Source: Devosia sp. SL43 (GTDB lineage Bacteria; Pseudomonadota; Alphaproteobacteria; Rhizobiales; Devosiaceae). From it: DNA of 64,000 nucleotides. The stretch lies in the NCBI RefSeq assembly GCF_021729885.1, contig NZ_CP063401.1:124001-188000 (forward strand). Direction: 5' to 3'. The notes below the pieces were generated by a model. That model was not told where the DNA came from and searched no databases. It saw only the letters and a list, made by a program, of their open reading frames with translations. The position numbers and the translations under genes are program-made. Below, one piece after another: positions 37,041 through 44,720 of the stretch (positions are counted from its first letter, which is position 1; every line of letters starts with the position of its first letter).

Positions 37041-38081
37041 GTGGCACTTCGGATCGTGGCAGAACTGCCCACTCCAAGAGAGCTAAATCTATTGAAAAAG
37101 CTTGTGATTCAAATTCCCTGCTACAATGAAGCAGAAACCTTGGGCGTCGCCCTAACAGACCTTCCTCGAGAAGTCGAAGGGTTCGATATCGTAGAATGGC
37201 TTATTATCGACGACGGTAGTACAGACGATACGATACGCGTCGCACAAGAATACGGGGTGGACCACATTGTGCGCCACACTGGTAACCGTGGCCTAGCACA
37301 TGCGTTCATGACCGGGCTAGACGCCTGTCTCCGCTGCGGTGCCGACGTTATCGTCAATACTGACGCGGACAACCAATACAATGCCGCAGACATTCCCGCA
37401 CTAACTGCGCCAGTTGTCAGAGGCGAAGCGGAAATGGTGATTGGTACGCGTCCAATTTCAACTGTCGAGCATTTTTCTATCACGAAGAAGCTGTTGCAAA
37501 AGTTGGGTAGCTTTGTCGTCCGCGTTACGAGTGGCACGGACGTCGCGGATGCCCCAAGCGGCTTTCGCGCCATTAGTCGCAATGCCGCGCAGCATTTTGT
37601 CGTGTTCAACAACTATACCTATACGCTGGAGACGATTATCCAGGCAGGTCGAAAAAACCTGAAGATTGTCAACGTTCCCATTAGAGTGAATGCTGATCTG
37701 CGGCCATCGCGTCTGGTCAAAAGTATCGGCTCGTACATCACGCGCTCTATTTTCACGATTGTACGCATATTCGTAGTTTATCAGCCGGCTCGTTTTTTTG
37801 GCACGATTGCTGCCTTCCTGCTGCTTATTGGCGGATTGGCCGTGATGCGCTTCTTGTATTACTATTTTATAGGCGAAGGCCAGGGGAATATCCAATCGTT
37901 AATCCTGGCTGGTGCCTTGTTGGTGATGGGGTTTCAATCCCTGCTGGTCGCATTTCTTGCCGATGTCATCGCCGCAAATCGTCGGTTGTTGGAGGACATT
38001 CGTTATGCACAGCGAGCGAACTTAGTACCCAAGCCAGCGACGAATAAGCTGCCATTGGAAGGGCTCCAAAATGACGGTTAA
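37041..38081 (+). CDS. polyprenyl-phosphate glycosyltransferase-like GT2 (dolichol-phosphate mannosyltransferase type)
   Basis: 346 residues from GTG 37041, or about 329 from TTG 37092 (KKLVIQIPCYNE), which has AGAGAG upstream. The GT2 domain shows IQIPCYNEAETLGVAL, IDDGSTDDT and the DxD NTDADNQYNAADI, plus ADAPSGFRAISR and YTYTLETIIQAG, a pattern shared with DPM1/ArnC-type enzymes. Two C-terminal helices (TIAAFLLLIGGLAVM and SLILAGALLVMGFQSLL) anchor it. It likely makes a lipid-phosphate sugar. It overlaps the following methyltransferase by 11 bp. Confidence 0.87.
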   Translation: MALRIVAELPTPRELNLLKKLVIQIPCYNEAETLGVALTDLPREVEGFDIVEWLIIDDGSTDDTIRVAQEYGVDHIVRHTGNRGLAHAFMTGLDACLRCGADVIVNTDADNQYNAADIPALTAPVVRGEAEMVIGTRPISTVEHFSITKKLLQKLGSFVVRVTSGTDVADAPSGFRAISRNAAQHFVVFNNYTYTLETIIQAGRKNLKIVNVPIRVNADLRPSRLVKSIGSYITRSIFTIVRIFVVYQPARFFGTIAAFLLLIGGLAVMRFLYYYFIGEGQGNIQSLILAGALLVMGFQSLLVAFLADVIAANRRLLEDIRYAQRANLVPKPATNKLPLEGLQNDG

Positions 38082-38712
38082 GGTGGCTGGTGGAAAGGCC
38101 GAGGACGGGGTCGTCATTGGAAACACCTACGACAAGTATGGTACGTCCAACCCAATCGCTCGGCGTCTTGTTGAAGGGTTCGATGATGCGCTTAGCGGGC
38201 TAGTGCGTAAAATCGATCCTTCGTCAATTCATGAGGTTGGCTGCGGCGAGGGATATTGGACATTGCGGTGGATGAGCGCAAACATTGACGCGCGCGGAAC
38301 CGATTTTTCGTCCGAGGTCATAGAAATGGCAAAGGCTAACGCACTAGCGGAGGGCGCCGACGCGGCAAGCTTCGAAGTCCGCAGCATTTACGAGATGCTT
38401 CCTGGTCGAGACAGTGCCCCGTTGATCGTGTGCTGCGAGGTCATGGAGCATCTGGAAGAGCCTGAACAGGCGCTTGAGGCGTTGCGCGGCATTGTTGACG
38501 CCGATCTCATAATCAGCGTGCCGCGCGAGCCAATTTGGCGTGTGTTGAACCTTGTTCGTGGAAAGTATATTTCTGACCTAGGTAACACGCCTGGCCATCT
38601 CAACCATTGGTCCAAGGCGGGCATAGTTGCTCTAGTTGAGCGCCATTTTGAAATTCTGGAAGTCTTGTCACCCTTTCCTTGGACTATGCTGCATTGCAGG
38701 CAAAAAGTTTAA
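38071..38712 (+). CDS. class I SAM-dependent methyltransferase
   Basis: 213 residues. SAM motif I is IHEVGCGEGYWTLRWM near residue 54, the acidic-loop region DARGTDFSSEVIEMAKANA and the post-motif LIVCCEVMEHLEEPEQAL (motif with His) are clear, with SVPREPIWR and PGHLNHWSKAG following, as in UbiG-like sugar or lipid methyltransferases. It overlaps the upstream glycosyltransferase by 11 bp and the flippase-like gene starts 2 bp after it. The three form one operon, suggesting modification of a lipid-linked sugar. Confidence 0.85.
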   Translation: MTVKVAGGKAEDGVVIGNTYDKYGTSNPIARRLVEGFDDALSGLVRKIDPSSIHEVGCGEGYWTLRWMSANIDARGTDFSSEVIEMAKANALAEGADAASFEVRSIYEMLPGRDSAPLIVCCEVMEHLEEPEQALEALRGIVDADLIISVPREPIWRVLNLVRGKYISDLGNTPGHLNHWSKAGIVALVERHFEILEVLSPFPWTMLHCRQKV

Positions 38713-38714
38713 CG

Positions 38715-39590
38715 ATGGCATCATTGCTGAGTCCCGGCGTCAAGAAGGGACTGAATTTAATTGGATCCCTTCTTGCGGTCTCGGGAATTGTTTTTGTTGG
38801 GCTGCTTCTATGGGATTATTCGGCACGAATAGATTTAGGCAGCATTTCCTTACACTCATACGCCGCCTTTATCGTATTGGCAGCTGTTTATGGCGCATCC
38901 AATGTGCTTCTCGCGCGGGGTTGGTGGTCTCTACTCGGGTTTCTCAACGTAACCGCATCGTGGACGTGGGCCCTACAGGCCTATGCAACCTCGCAACTCG
39001 CCAAATATGTACCCGGGAATATCTTCCAGTTTGCAGGGCGGCAAGTCATTGGGGTTGCTGCCGGAATTGATGGCAGGAGCCTAGTAAAATCCACCGGTCT
39101 AGAGCTTGCCATGCTTGTTTTAGGTGGCGTTATGTTTGCGCCCCTAGTTCTATCCCTTTTGATCGACTCGGAGGGTAGCTCATTCGCGAGTGTTGCGGCC
39201 TTTGCCGTGATACTAGTGCTCGTTATTTCAGTTATATTGCGTTTCTTCGGTTGGGGTTTAATCCGAGCGTCGATGTATTACTTGGGGTTCATTGGCATTT
39301 CTGGTGCAGTTTTCTTGTGGATCATACAAGCGGTCGGAGGTGTTGTTCCGCTTTGGGCTTACCCATCTATAGCCGGGGCTTATGTGATTGCCTGGTTGGC
39401 AGGACTTGTCACTCCCGGCGCGCCCGCCGGCCTTGGTGTTAGAGAAGCCGTTCTATTGTTCTTGTTGAGAGAAATCATTCAACCGGACCAAGTACTTCTA
39501 GCAGTCGTTGTCGGGCGGGTAGTCACGATATTTGGCGATGTTGGGTTCTATATTGTTGTCGCCTTGCGGACGGCAGCGCAGAAAATATAG
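38715..39590 (+). CDS. UPF0104/LPG-synthase-TM-like membrane protein, putative lipid-linked sugar flippase
   Basis: 291 residues from ATG 38715, with about eight membrane helices. LLARGWWSLLGFLN, YATSQLAKYVPGNIFQFAGR and the signature VTPGAPAGLGVREAVLLFLL place it in the lysylphosphatidylglycerol-synthase membrane-domain family, whose members without the catalytic domain are often next to GT2 enzymes of the DPM type. Transport of a lipid-phosphate sugar is inferred from this context. Immediately downstream lie the wecA-derived scars. Confidence 0.82.
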   Translation: MASLLSPGVKKGLNLIGSLLAVSGIVFVGLLLWDYSARIDLGSISLHSYAAFIVLAAVYGASNVLLARGWWSLLGFLNVTASWTWALQAYATSQLAKYVPGNIFQFAGRQVIGVAAGIDGRSLVKSTGLELAMLVLGGVMFAPLVLSLLIDSEGSSFASVAAFAVILVLVISVILRFFGWGLIRASMYYLGFIGISGAVFLWIIQAVGGVVPLWAYPSIAGAYVIAWLAGLVTPGAPAGLGVREAVLLFLLREIIQPDQVLLAVVVGRVVTIFGDVGFYIVVALRTAAQKI

Positions 39591-39603
39591 ATGAACTTCT
39601 TGG

Positions 39604-40510
39604 TTGCCTTGCCGGCAATCCCGTCAATGCCATCAATGAAATTGAAGAGGTTGAGCCACCAAAGGCCCACAAGCAACGATAATGAAGGGAGTCGGGCCTG
39701 CGAGTGCGAGACCGAGTGGTAGCGGGATGCTGGGCGGCGGGCCACTTGCCCAAAGCAGGGCCGACAAAACCACGTGCTGGATAGGAATGCGAAGGGCGGG
39801 CAACTCGCCACACTCATTCCGCTCTTAATCGCCTATGGAAAGGTGCGGAAATGAACCTTGATTGGCATCACCTTACGCGACCGCAGCGGGTCGCACTTCT
39901 CGCCTTGCGCCGATGTGGCCCCCGCGTTTGCGCCACCTGCATTGGCGCGGAGGGAAAGGGCAACCAGCGGGACATAGGTCAGCAGCACCAGCCACCAGCT
40001 CCAAACCGTCAGGTGCTGGGCCGCCCATGCAAGGGGGAGGGTCCAGAACAGTGTGAGTCCGCTATAGACCGGGGTTATGCGGCGGTGCCCCCATACCCTC
40101 GATAACTGCTGATAGGCATGCCGCCGATGGGCGTGCCAGGGACGTTCACCACGAAGCAAGCGACGCAGAAGCGTTACCGTCGCGTCGGTTACGAACACCG
40201 CCGGCAGGATCAGTCAGGTTTGGTAGGCCACTTGCCCTTCGGCTACTGTGCTGATCGCAACCCCAAAAATGAGCAGGGCGAGCACATTAGAACCTGCATC
40301 GCCCATGAAGATTTTGGCGGGTGGCCAGTTGCGCAGCAGGAAGCCACCGGTGGCAGCAGCGCCGGCCAGTGCGAGCCAGAAGGCCGAAAAGTCTGCGGCG
40401 GCGGGGTTGCCCAGCCACCAGATGGCGCTGCCACCCAACAGCAGCAGGATCGCCTGGCTGCCAGCGATGCCGTCAATGCCATCCATGAAATTGAAGAGGT
40501 TGAGCCCATG
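39604..40510 (-). pseudogene. scrambled partial copies of the WecA-type transferase gene
   Basis: Two diverged stretches match the intact gene at 31.2-32.3 kb in the same orientation. 39604-39820 matches about 31779-31990 (NLFNFIDGIDGIAG region), and 39931-40506 matches about 31248-31823 (C-terminal half, including HAHRRHAYQQLSR and IFMGDAGSNVLALLIFG). Between them lies a truncated copy of the small ORF found downstream at 32425. The order on the plus strand (middle of wecA, small ORF head, wecA end) fits a former tandem array of wecA plus small ORF with internal deletions. No full enzyme can be made. Confidence 0.85.
39851..39930 (+). pseudogene. truncated copy B of the small unknown protein
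   Basis: Reads MNLDWHHLTRPQRVALLALRR then CGPR, nearly identical to copy A including the AAGGTGCGGAA ribosome region, then runs into wecA-derived sequence. Inactive by truncation. Confidence 0.75.
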
Positions 40511-40708
40511 CTGGAGAATCAATATCGCCAGGCAACGCCTATGTTAAAACGCGGCTTGTACGGCAGCTGACCTTGCGTTTGAGGGCCCAAGTTCTCGCCG
40601 GTTTTAGGATTGTCCTTTAGTTGATCTTTGGCCCTGTAGGGTCTGTTTTCCGGAGCCGGTAGCGTCGCAACTCATTCGCGCGAAATTTCCAAGCGAGGAG
40701 TATGGTCG

Positions 40709-40777
40709 ATGCGTGTTGTAATCCCTAGTGCGACGATCCGAGCCAGTGCCTCGATTGGCCACGGAAATCATCGTTGA
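40709..40777 (+). pseudogene. possible 5' remnant of a hexapeptide-repeat acyltransferase
   Basis: A GAGGAG site precedes ATG 40709, which encodes VVIPSATIRASASIGHGN before a stop. This resembles the first left-handed beta-helix coils of sugar O-acyltransferases. Only 22 codons remain; the rest of the 40.5-40.9 kb gap shows nothing recognisable. Short match, low certainty. Confidence 0.3.
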
Positions 40778-40902
40778 AGATCTTCGGGTTGCGGGGAGAA
40801 AATAGTGCCAGTCAACCTGCCGATCTTGCCCTATTAAAGGAGAAAGTCACAAGTCCGGACAGTCAACTAGTGCGGCCTTCTCAAGCGCTAATGGTGCGCA
40901 GC

Positions 40903-41709
40903 CTAGCCGAGATTTTGAGGAGTTGAAGACAACCTAGCTGACACAAATGTCTCGTCTACGATTGCCTCCTCACGCTCCGGATCAAATGTGATTGTTCGAT
41001 CTTCCTCTCTTCCCGACGCTGCCCTCCTAGAGTTTTGATTGATCGCCATAACGCCTGCTAACCTTTGCTTTGCGCGTTCATCGAGCTTGCTCCCAGTCAA
41101 GAAGGTGCTAAGCCGCTCAAGTACATGAATCGATCCCAAATCATGGAAACTTACTGAAAGGCAATCAATATTTCTCAATGCCGAAGTTTCTCGGTAGCGA
41201 TTTTGCATACTCTCGATTTCGCGAGCATACCAGTAGCAGAGTTGATAGTCCGACCAATGCCCGTAGTTTTGAATGCCCTTATCTGCTGGCCCTAATAGTA
41301 CGAGGCGGCCATTTTCGGTGCGTTCCGGAATTACGTTCATTTGGAACAAGCTCAACGCTACTTCTCGAGCTGGCCGGGATAGCAGAATTAGCTTGGGTTT
41401 GATACCAAGGTCGATAATGGGCTCAATTAGTCCTTTGCAGAAGAGGTGGGAAGTTTCCGCATAGAAGCTGTTTCGGGCAGCGGCCAGCATAGCTGGCAAC
41501 TTCTCCGCGATCAGCCAAAGTGGAGCTGCAGTAGGCGCACTTAGCAAGGAGCGCATTACGTAATTTGCCCTTGGGGCAGGTTCGTGCTGTGCTGCCAATC
41601 CGAGACATTCGCAAAGGAGAACAGTAAGCAGCTTTGTTCCACTGCGTCCCGAAGTCACGGTTAGTGCTAAGGTTATCTGTTTTACCTCGTCAGCAATTGC
41701 AGCTGCCAT
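40903..41709 (-). CDS. P-loop sulfotransferase-like protein
   Basis: 268 residues. LALTVTSGRSGTKLLTVLL near residue 13 matches the PAPS-binding loop, and KLILLSRPAREVALSLFQ near 107 fits the Arg/Ser 3'-phosphate motif. No signal peptide. It is monocistronic between degraded DNA and spacers. With the 13-kb fusion it is the second sulfotransferase-like gene in the island. Substrate unknown; a sulfated glycan is a reasonable inference. Weakly, it could be a non-sulfating P-loop relative. Confidence 0.72.
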   Translation of the reverse strand: MAAAIADEVKQITLALTVTSGRSGTKLLTVLLCECLGLAAQHEPAPRANYVMRSLLSAPTAAPLWLIAEKLPAMLAAARNSFYAETSHLFCKGLIEPIIDLGIKPKLILLSRPAREVALSLFQMNVIPERTENGRLVLLGPADKGIQNYGHWSDYQLCYWYAREIESMQNRYRETSALRNIDCLSVSFHDLGSIHVLERLSTFLTGSKLDERAKQRLAGVMAINQNSRRAASGREEDRTITFDPEREEAIVDETFVSARLSSTPQNLG

Positions 41710-42027
41710 ACCTCGCCCCGGCTTGGCAATACGGGCGGTCCTGCATGGCCTAAAGGCCTGTTTCGACCGTTGTATTGACCTTGGTCATCCTTCTGAACGC
41801 TAACCCCACGTGTCCGACCGCGACCTAGCTCGCATCAATAGACGCACAAAGCGTGCCTGCAAGCAATTCCCAAGACATACCCATCACAGGAGAATTGATG
41901 CGGGGCACCGAGATCGGCATACGTCAATGCGCCACCATATGAGTGGAGGAGAGCCGGCGCCTGTGCGAAGCAGTGGCTGAACGGTCATCATTTCTGGCTG
42001 GGGCAAGCCTGGATCTTATACTCTGAC
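41710..42027. other. intergenic, nothing recognised
   Basis: 318 bp between the sulfotransferase-like gene and small-ORF copy C. It presumably holds the promoter of the sulfotransferase-like gene. No motif or coding match seen. Confidence 0.4.
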
Positions 42028-42273
42028 CTAGGCGAAGTGTAGCTTGGCCGGAGATGAGAGCCCACTGTGCCCTAGCGCAATGCGTTGTGCGGACGCTGTG
42101 ATGCTTTGGCCTAAGGGGGTAATGCAGTATCCGCCCTGCACAAGAGGCTCAACGAGGCCAAGACTAGTCAGCTGTTCACCCAATTGGAGCGGCAAGTCGC
42201 ATGGCCCGAATTTCTGCAGAGCCAAAATAGCGGCTCGCTGTTGCCGCCGTAAGCAAGGCCAATGCACGTTCAT
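42028..42273 (-). CDS. small unknown protein, copy C of the in-window family
   Basis: 81 residues from ATG 42273, preceded by a strong GAGGAGG at 8-nt spacing; the frame is open further upstream but lacks family similarity. The core (LRRQQRAAILALQKFGP, LGEQLTSLGLVEPLVQGG, YCITPLGQSI) aligns with copy A along its length without gaps, at roughly half identity. The extra C-terminal 20 residues are unique. Not recognised as a known family; the pattern is compatible with a winged-helix-like fold. Confidence 0.55.
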   Translation of the reverse strand: MNVHWPCLRRQQRAAILALQKFGPCDLPLQLGEQLTSLGLVEPLVQGGYCITPLGQSITASAQRIALGHSGLSSPAKLHFA

Positions 42274-42440
42274 CTTCGTCCTCCTCGACTGCATCAAGAA
42301 GGCCAGTAAATGCGGCAAGTTACGGGCAGAGCAGGTCACGGTGTCGAGAGACGGACCCCCACCAACGTTTGACACTGTTAGCACAGCTAACAATAATTCG
42401 CAGGTGCCGCTGATTGAGCCACCATCGAAATCGCTAAGAC

Positions 42441-42642
42441 GTCCAATAGCGCCCGGAACGGCCACAAAGTTGAACTTTTGCCGAACCGCCGAGCCTCAGT
42501 TTGCCAGCCTGCTGCGATGGCGTGCGCATCACCACCAATTCCGGTTTGGGCGTACGATTCGGCCAAGCGGGTCTCTGACGGGCAGGCGGCCGCTTAACCG
42601 CGCGCCCACTGCACCGGCAGCAGCCCATTTTGGACAATCTAG
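42441..42642. repeat. diverged ~200-bp repeat, copy 1
   Basis: Begins GTCCAATAGCGCCCGGAACG and shares blocks such as CGGCCACAAA, TTTGCCGAACC, GATGGCG and GCGGCCGCT with copies 2 and 3. Frames are broken by indels, so it is either an old coding fragment or a noncoding element. The 563-bp gap upstream of the acyltransferase holds nothing else recognised. Confidence 0.55.
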
Positions 42643-42836
42643 GTATACGTAGCTGTGCAGACTCACAAAACCGGTCTTGCGGATGGCGCCGGAGAGGTCG
42701 GATTTCTCACAGGAAATGATTGGGCCCACAGACTTGCATAGGGCTGACAGATGAGCCAAACCCACGCCACGCGATCGTGAGCGGCCCGTTCAGGCCGCAC
42801 CTTCAATAGATAAGTTCATGAACTTCGGCGAAAAAT

Positions 42837-43880
42837 ATGACTGAGAAGACCCATTTCTTCGCCGAAAGCGGGATTCTTCGTGTCTTGCAAGCCGGTCGAG
42901 CAATAGCCGCCTGTGCTGTAGTAATACATCACGCTGCAGCTACCGCACAGTTATGGACGACATCGGTCCCTGGCTGGATATCCGAGCTTAGCCAGCGGAG
43001 TGTTGGGTTCAATTTCTTCTTCGTGCTGAGTGGGTTCATAATATTATACTCACATGGAGCAGATAAAATTGGTGCAAAGCAAGCAGGTAGCTACTTCTTA
43101 AAAAGATTTACTAGAATATTTGCGCCGTACCTGCCTGTCGCAGTGACGATGATGCTAATTTATACGATATTCCCACAGATTTCCATGTCAAATAAGGATT
43201 GGGGTGTGGTTTCAACGCTCACATTAATTCCGACCGGACAAGTATCAGCTGTTGCGGTTGCCTGGACTTTGCAGCACGAGATAATATTCTACGTACTGTT
43301 CGGTCTGTTTTATTTCGTGCGACCATTCGCGCTGGTGGTGCTGGCATGGGGTGCCGCAATATTAGGCTTTTGGATCACCGGCATATGGTCAGCAATTGGC
43401 ATTCCGCTTCTTACGGTCGCTTTGCATCCACTGAATTTGATGTTCATCGCAGGGATGCTTTCGGCCGTCATTGTCAAAAGAGTGAGCAGCCAATGGTGGC
43501 CTGTGCCGCTTTTAGTCGGGGTTGCAGGCTTGACGACGTTTGTCCTGGCTGGAAATTCTCTTGAGGCACAGGTGGGATTTGGTGTGGCCATGGCCCCTTT
43601 TACCACGGCTCTTATTATGCTGGAGCGCGGACGTAAAATCATAGTCCCGAATATTCTGGTTTCGTTAGGCGGAGCCTCATACTCAATATATCTAGTGCAT
43701 CTTTCTATTGTCTCCGTTGTCGCTCGATTGCTTGGGGGTACCAACTCATGGTTGGCGATATTCATTTGCTCAATCGCCTTTAGTATTGTATTTGGCGTAA
43801 TTTATCATCATCTGGTTGAAAAGCGTTTTGTAAGATTCTTTAATGACAGAAGACGTGCCGCAGCTGTTACTTCAGACTAA
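42837..43880 (+). CDS. acyltransferase-3 family membrane O-acyltransferase (OafA/YrhL-like)
   Basis: 347 residues with about ten membrane helices. The N-terminal RVLQAGRAIAACAVVIHHAA holds the family's catalytic-region His, and FNFFFVLSGFIILYSHG plus FLKRFTRIFAPYLPVA carry the R-x(10)-H-like pattern common to these enzymes. C-terminal SLGGASYSIYLVHLSIV is also typical. It probably acetylates a surface sugar. Codon use is A+T-rich compared with the flanks. No good ribosome site before ATG 42837. Confidence 0.9.
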   Translation: MTEKTHFFAESGILRVLQAGRAIAACAVVIHHAAATAQLWTTSVPGWISELSQRSVGFNFFFVLSGFIILYSHGADKIGAKQAGSYFLKRFTRIFAPYLPVAVTMMLIYTIFPQISMSNKDWGVVSTLTLIPTGQVSAVAVAWTLQHEIIFYVLFGLFYFVRPFALVVLAWGAAILGFWITGIWSAIGIPLLTVALHPLNLMFIAGMLSAVIVKRVSSQWWPVPLLVGVAGLTTFVLAGNSLEAQVGFGVAMAPFTTALIMLERGRKIIVPNILVSLGGASYSIYLVHLSIVSVVARLLGGTNSWLAIFICSIAFSIVFGVIYHHLVEKRFVRFFNDRRRAAAVTSD

Positions 43881-43931
43881 TTGCGCGACGTGGCTATTGG
43901 CAGTTATCGGGGTTGCCTACCTGTCGGAGAA

Positions 43932-44112
43932 GAAGCCCACGGCGACAAAGTTGAACATTTGTAGGGCCGCGCAGGCCTCGGCTTGCTAGTCTGCGACGGC
44001 GTGCGCTTCACCAATTCTGGTTCGGGGATTGGGATCCGGGCCGGCGGCCGCTCGCTCAATGTCAGCAACCGCATTGAAGCCTGCCGAGGAAATTGGTCTG
44101 GCACACTCTAGG
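43932..44112. repeat. diverged ~200-bp repeat, copy 2
   Basis: Shares CGGCGACAAAGTTGAAC, GGCCTCGGCTTGCTAG, GCGACGGCGTGCGCTTCACC and a GGCACACTCTAGG end with copies 1 and 3. Same orientation as both. Confidence 0.55.
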
Positions 44113-44160
44113 GGGCGCGGACGCGGCGCCGAGGTGCCTGACTCCGCTATACGCTCTCAT

Positions 44161-44365
44161 GTCCAATAACGCCCGCACGGCCACAAATGCACGTTTGCCG
44201 AACCCGCCTCGAGGCTTCGGTTTGCTAACCTACGATGGCGCCAGCGTCTCATGGTTAGGCGTCGGGATTGGGCCAAAACGGCCTCTGAACCGGGCCGGCG
44301 GTCGCTCGATGGATTGTCACGGACGCAATCGAAGCGTGCCACCGATTTGTCCTGGCACACTCAGG
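44161..44365. repeat. diverged ~200-bp repeat, copy 3
   Basis: Starts GTCCAATAACGCCCGCACGG like copy 1 and ends GGCACACTCAGG like copy 2, so it links the two. Internal TACGATGGCG and GGCCGGCGGTCGCTCG blocks match the others. Confidence 0.55.
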
Positions 44366-44693
44366 AAATGCTTGCGCGCGGGGGAGGGGAGGTGATCTGA
44401 CACCGTTGCTCATGCCCCATCGCAGGATTCTTGCAGCTTTGCCAAGAATCGCGGCCAGGTAAGGGGCTAGGCGCAGCTGTTGCGCGTCGCTCCGACCAGT
44501 GATCTTGGCGCCGAGCGCGCGCGGCGTCGACAGCTCATTTCTGAAATCGGACGGGGCGGTTATTCCGCCTGCCAGATCACGGAAGGCTTCTTCTGATGCC
44601 CCATGAAGCGGGCGACGATCGGGCCACTAGTTCGACTGGCTAAGCGCATCTGCGAAGCAAGGTCCTCAACGCGCTCCGATCTGTTGGCCCATC

Positions 44694-44720
44694 GAGGCGC
44701 GTCTGCGAAGACGGCCCCTC
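44694..44720 (-). terminator. hairpin after adhesin gene
   Basis: On the minus strand, GAGG and CGTCT pair with AGACG and CCTC around a TCGC tetraloop, overlapping the last base of the adhesin stop codon. There is an internal mismatch and no T-run, so it is a tentative terminator. Confidence 0.35.

Larger units (their letters stand above)
43881..44719. other. noncoding right edge of the island
   Basis: 839 bp without a supportable gene. It contains repeat copies 2 and 3 and, at 44694-44720, the terminator candidate of the adhesin gene. No attachment-site match to the integrase end was found by eye. Confidence 0.5.

Noticed and set aside
44560..44719. Minus-strand frame continuing past the adhesin stop (ending GHQKKPSVIWQAE)
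   Set aside because: No ribosome site, no family match, and the upstream part is an out-of-frame reading of the adhesin gene.
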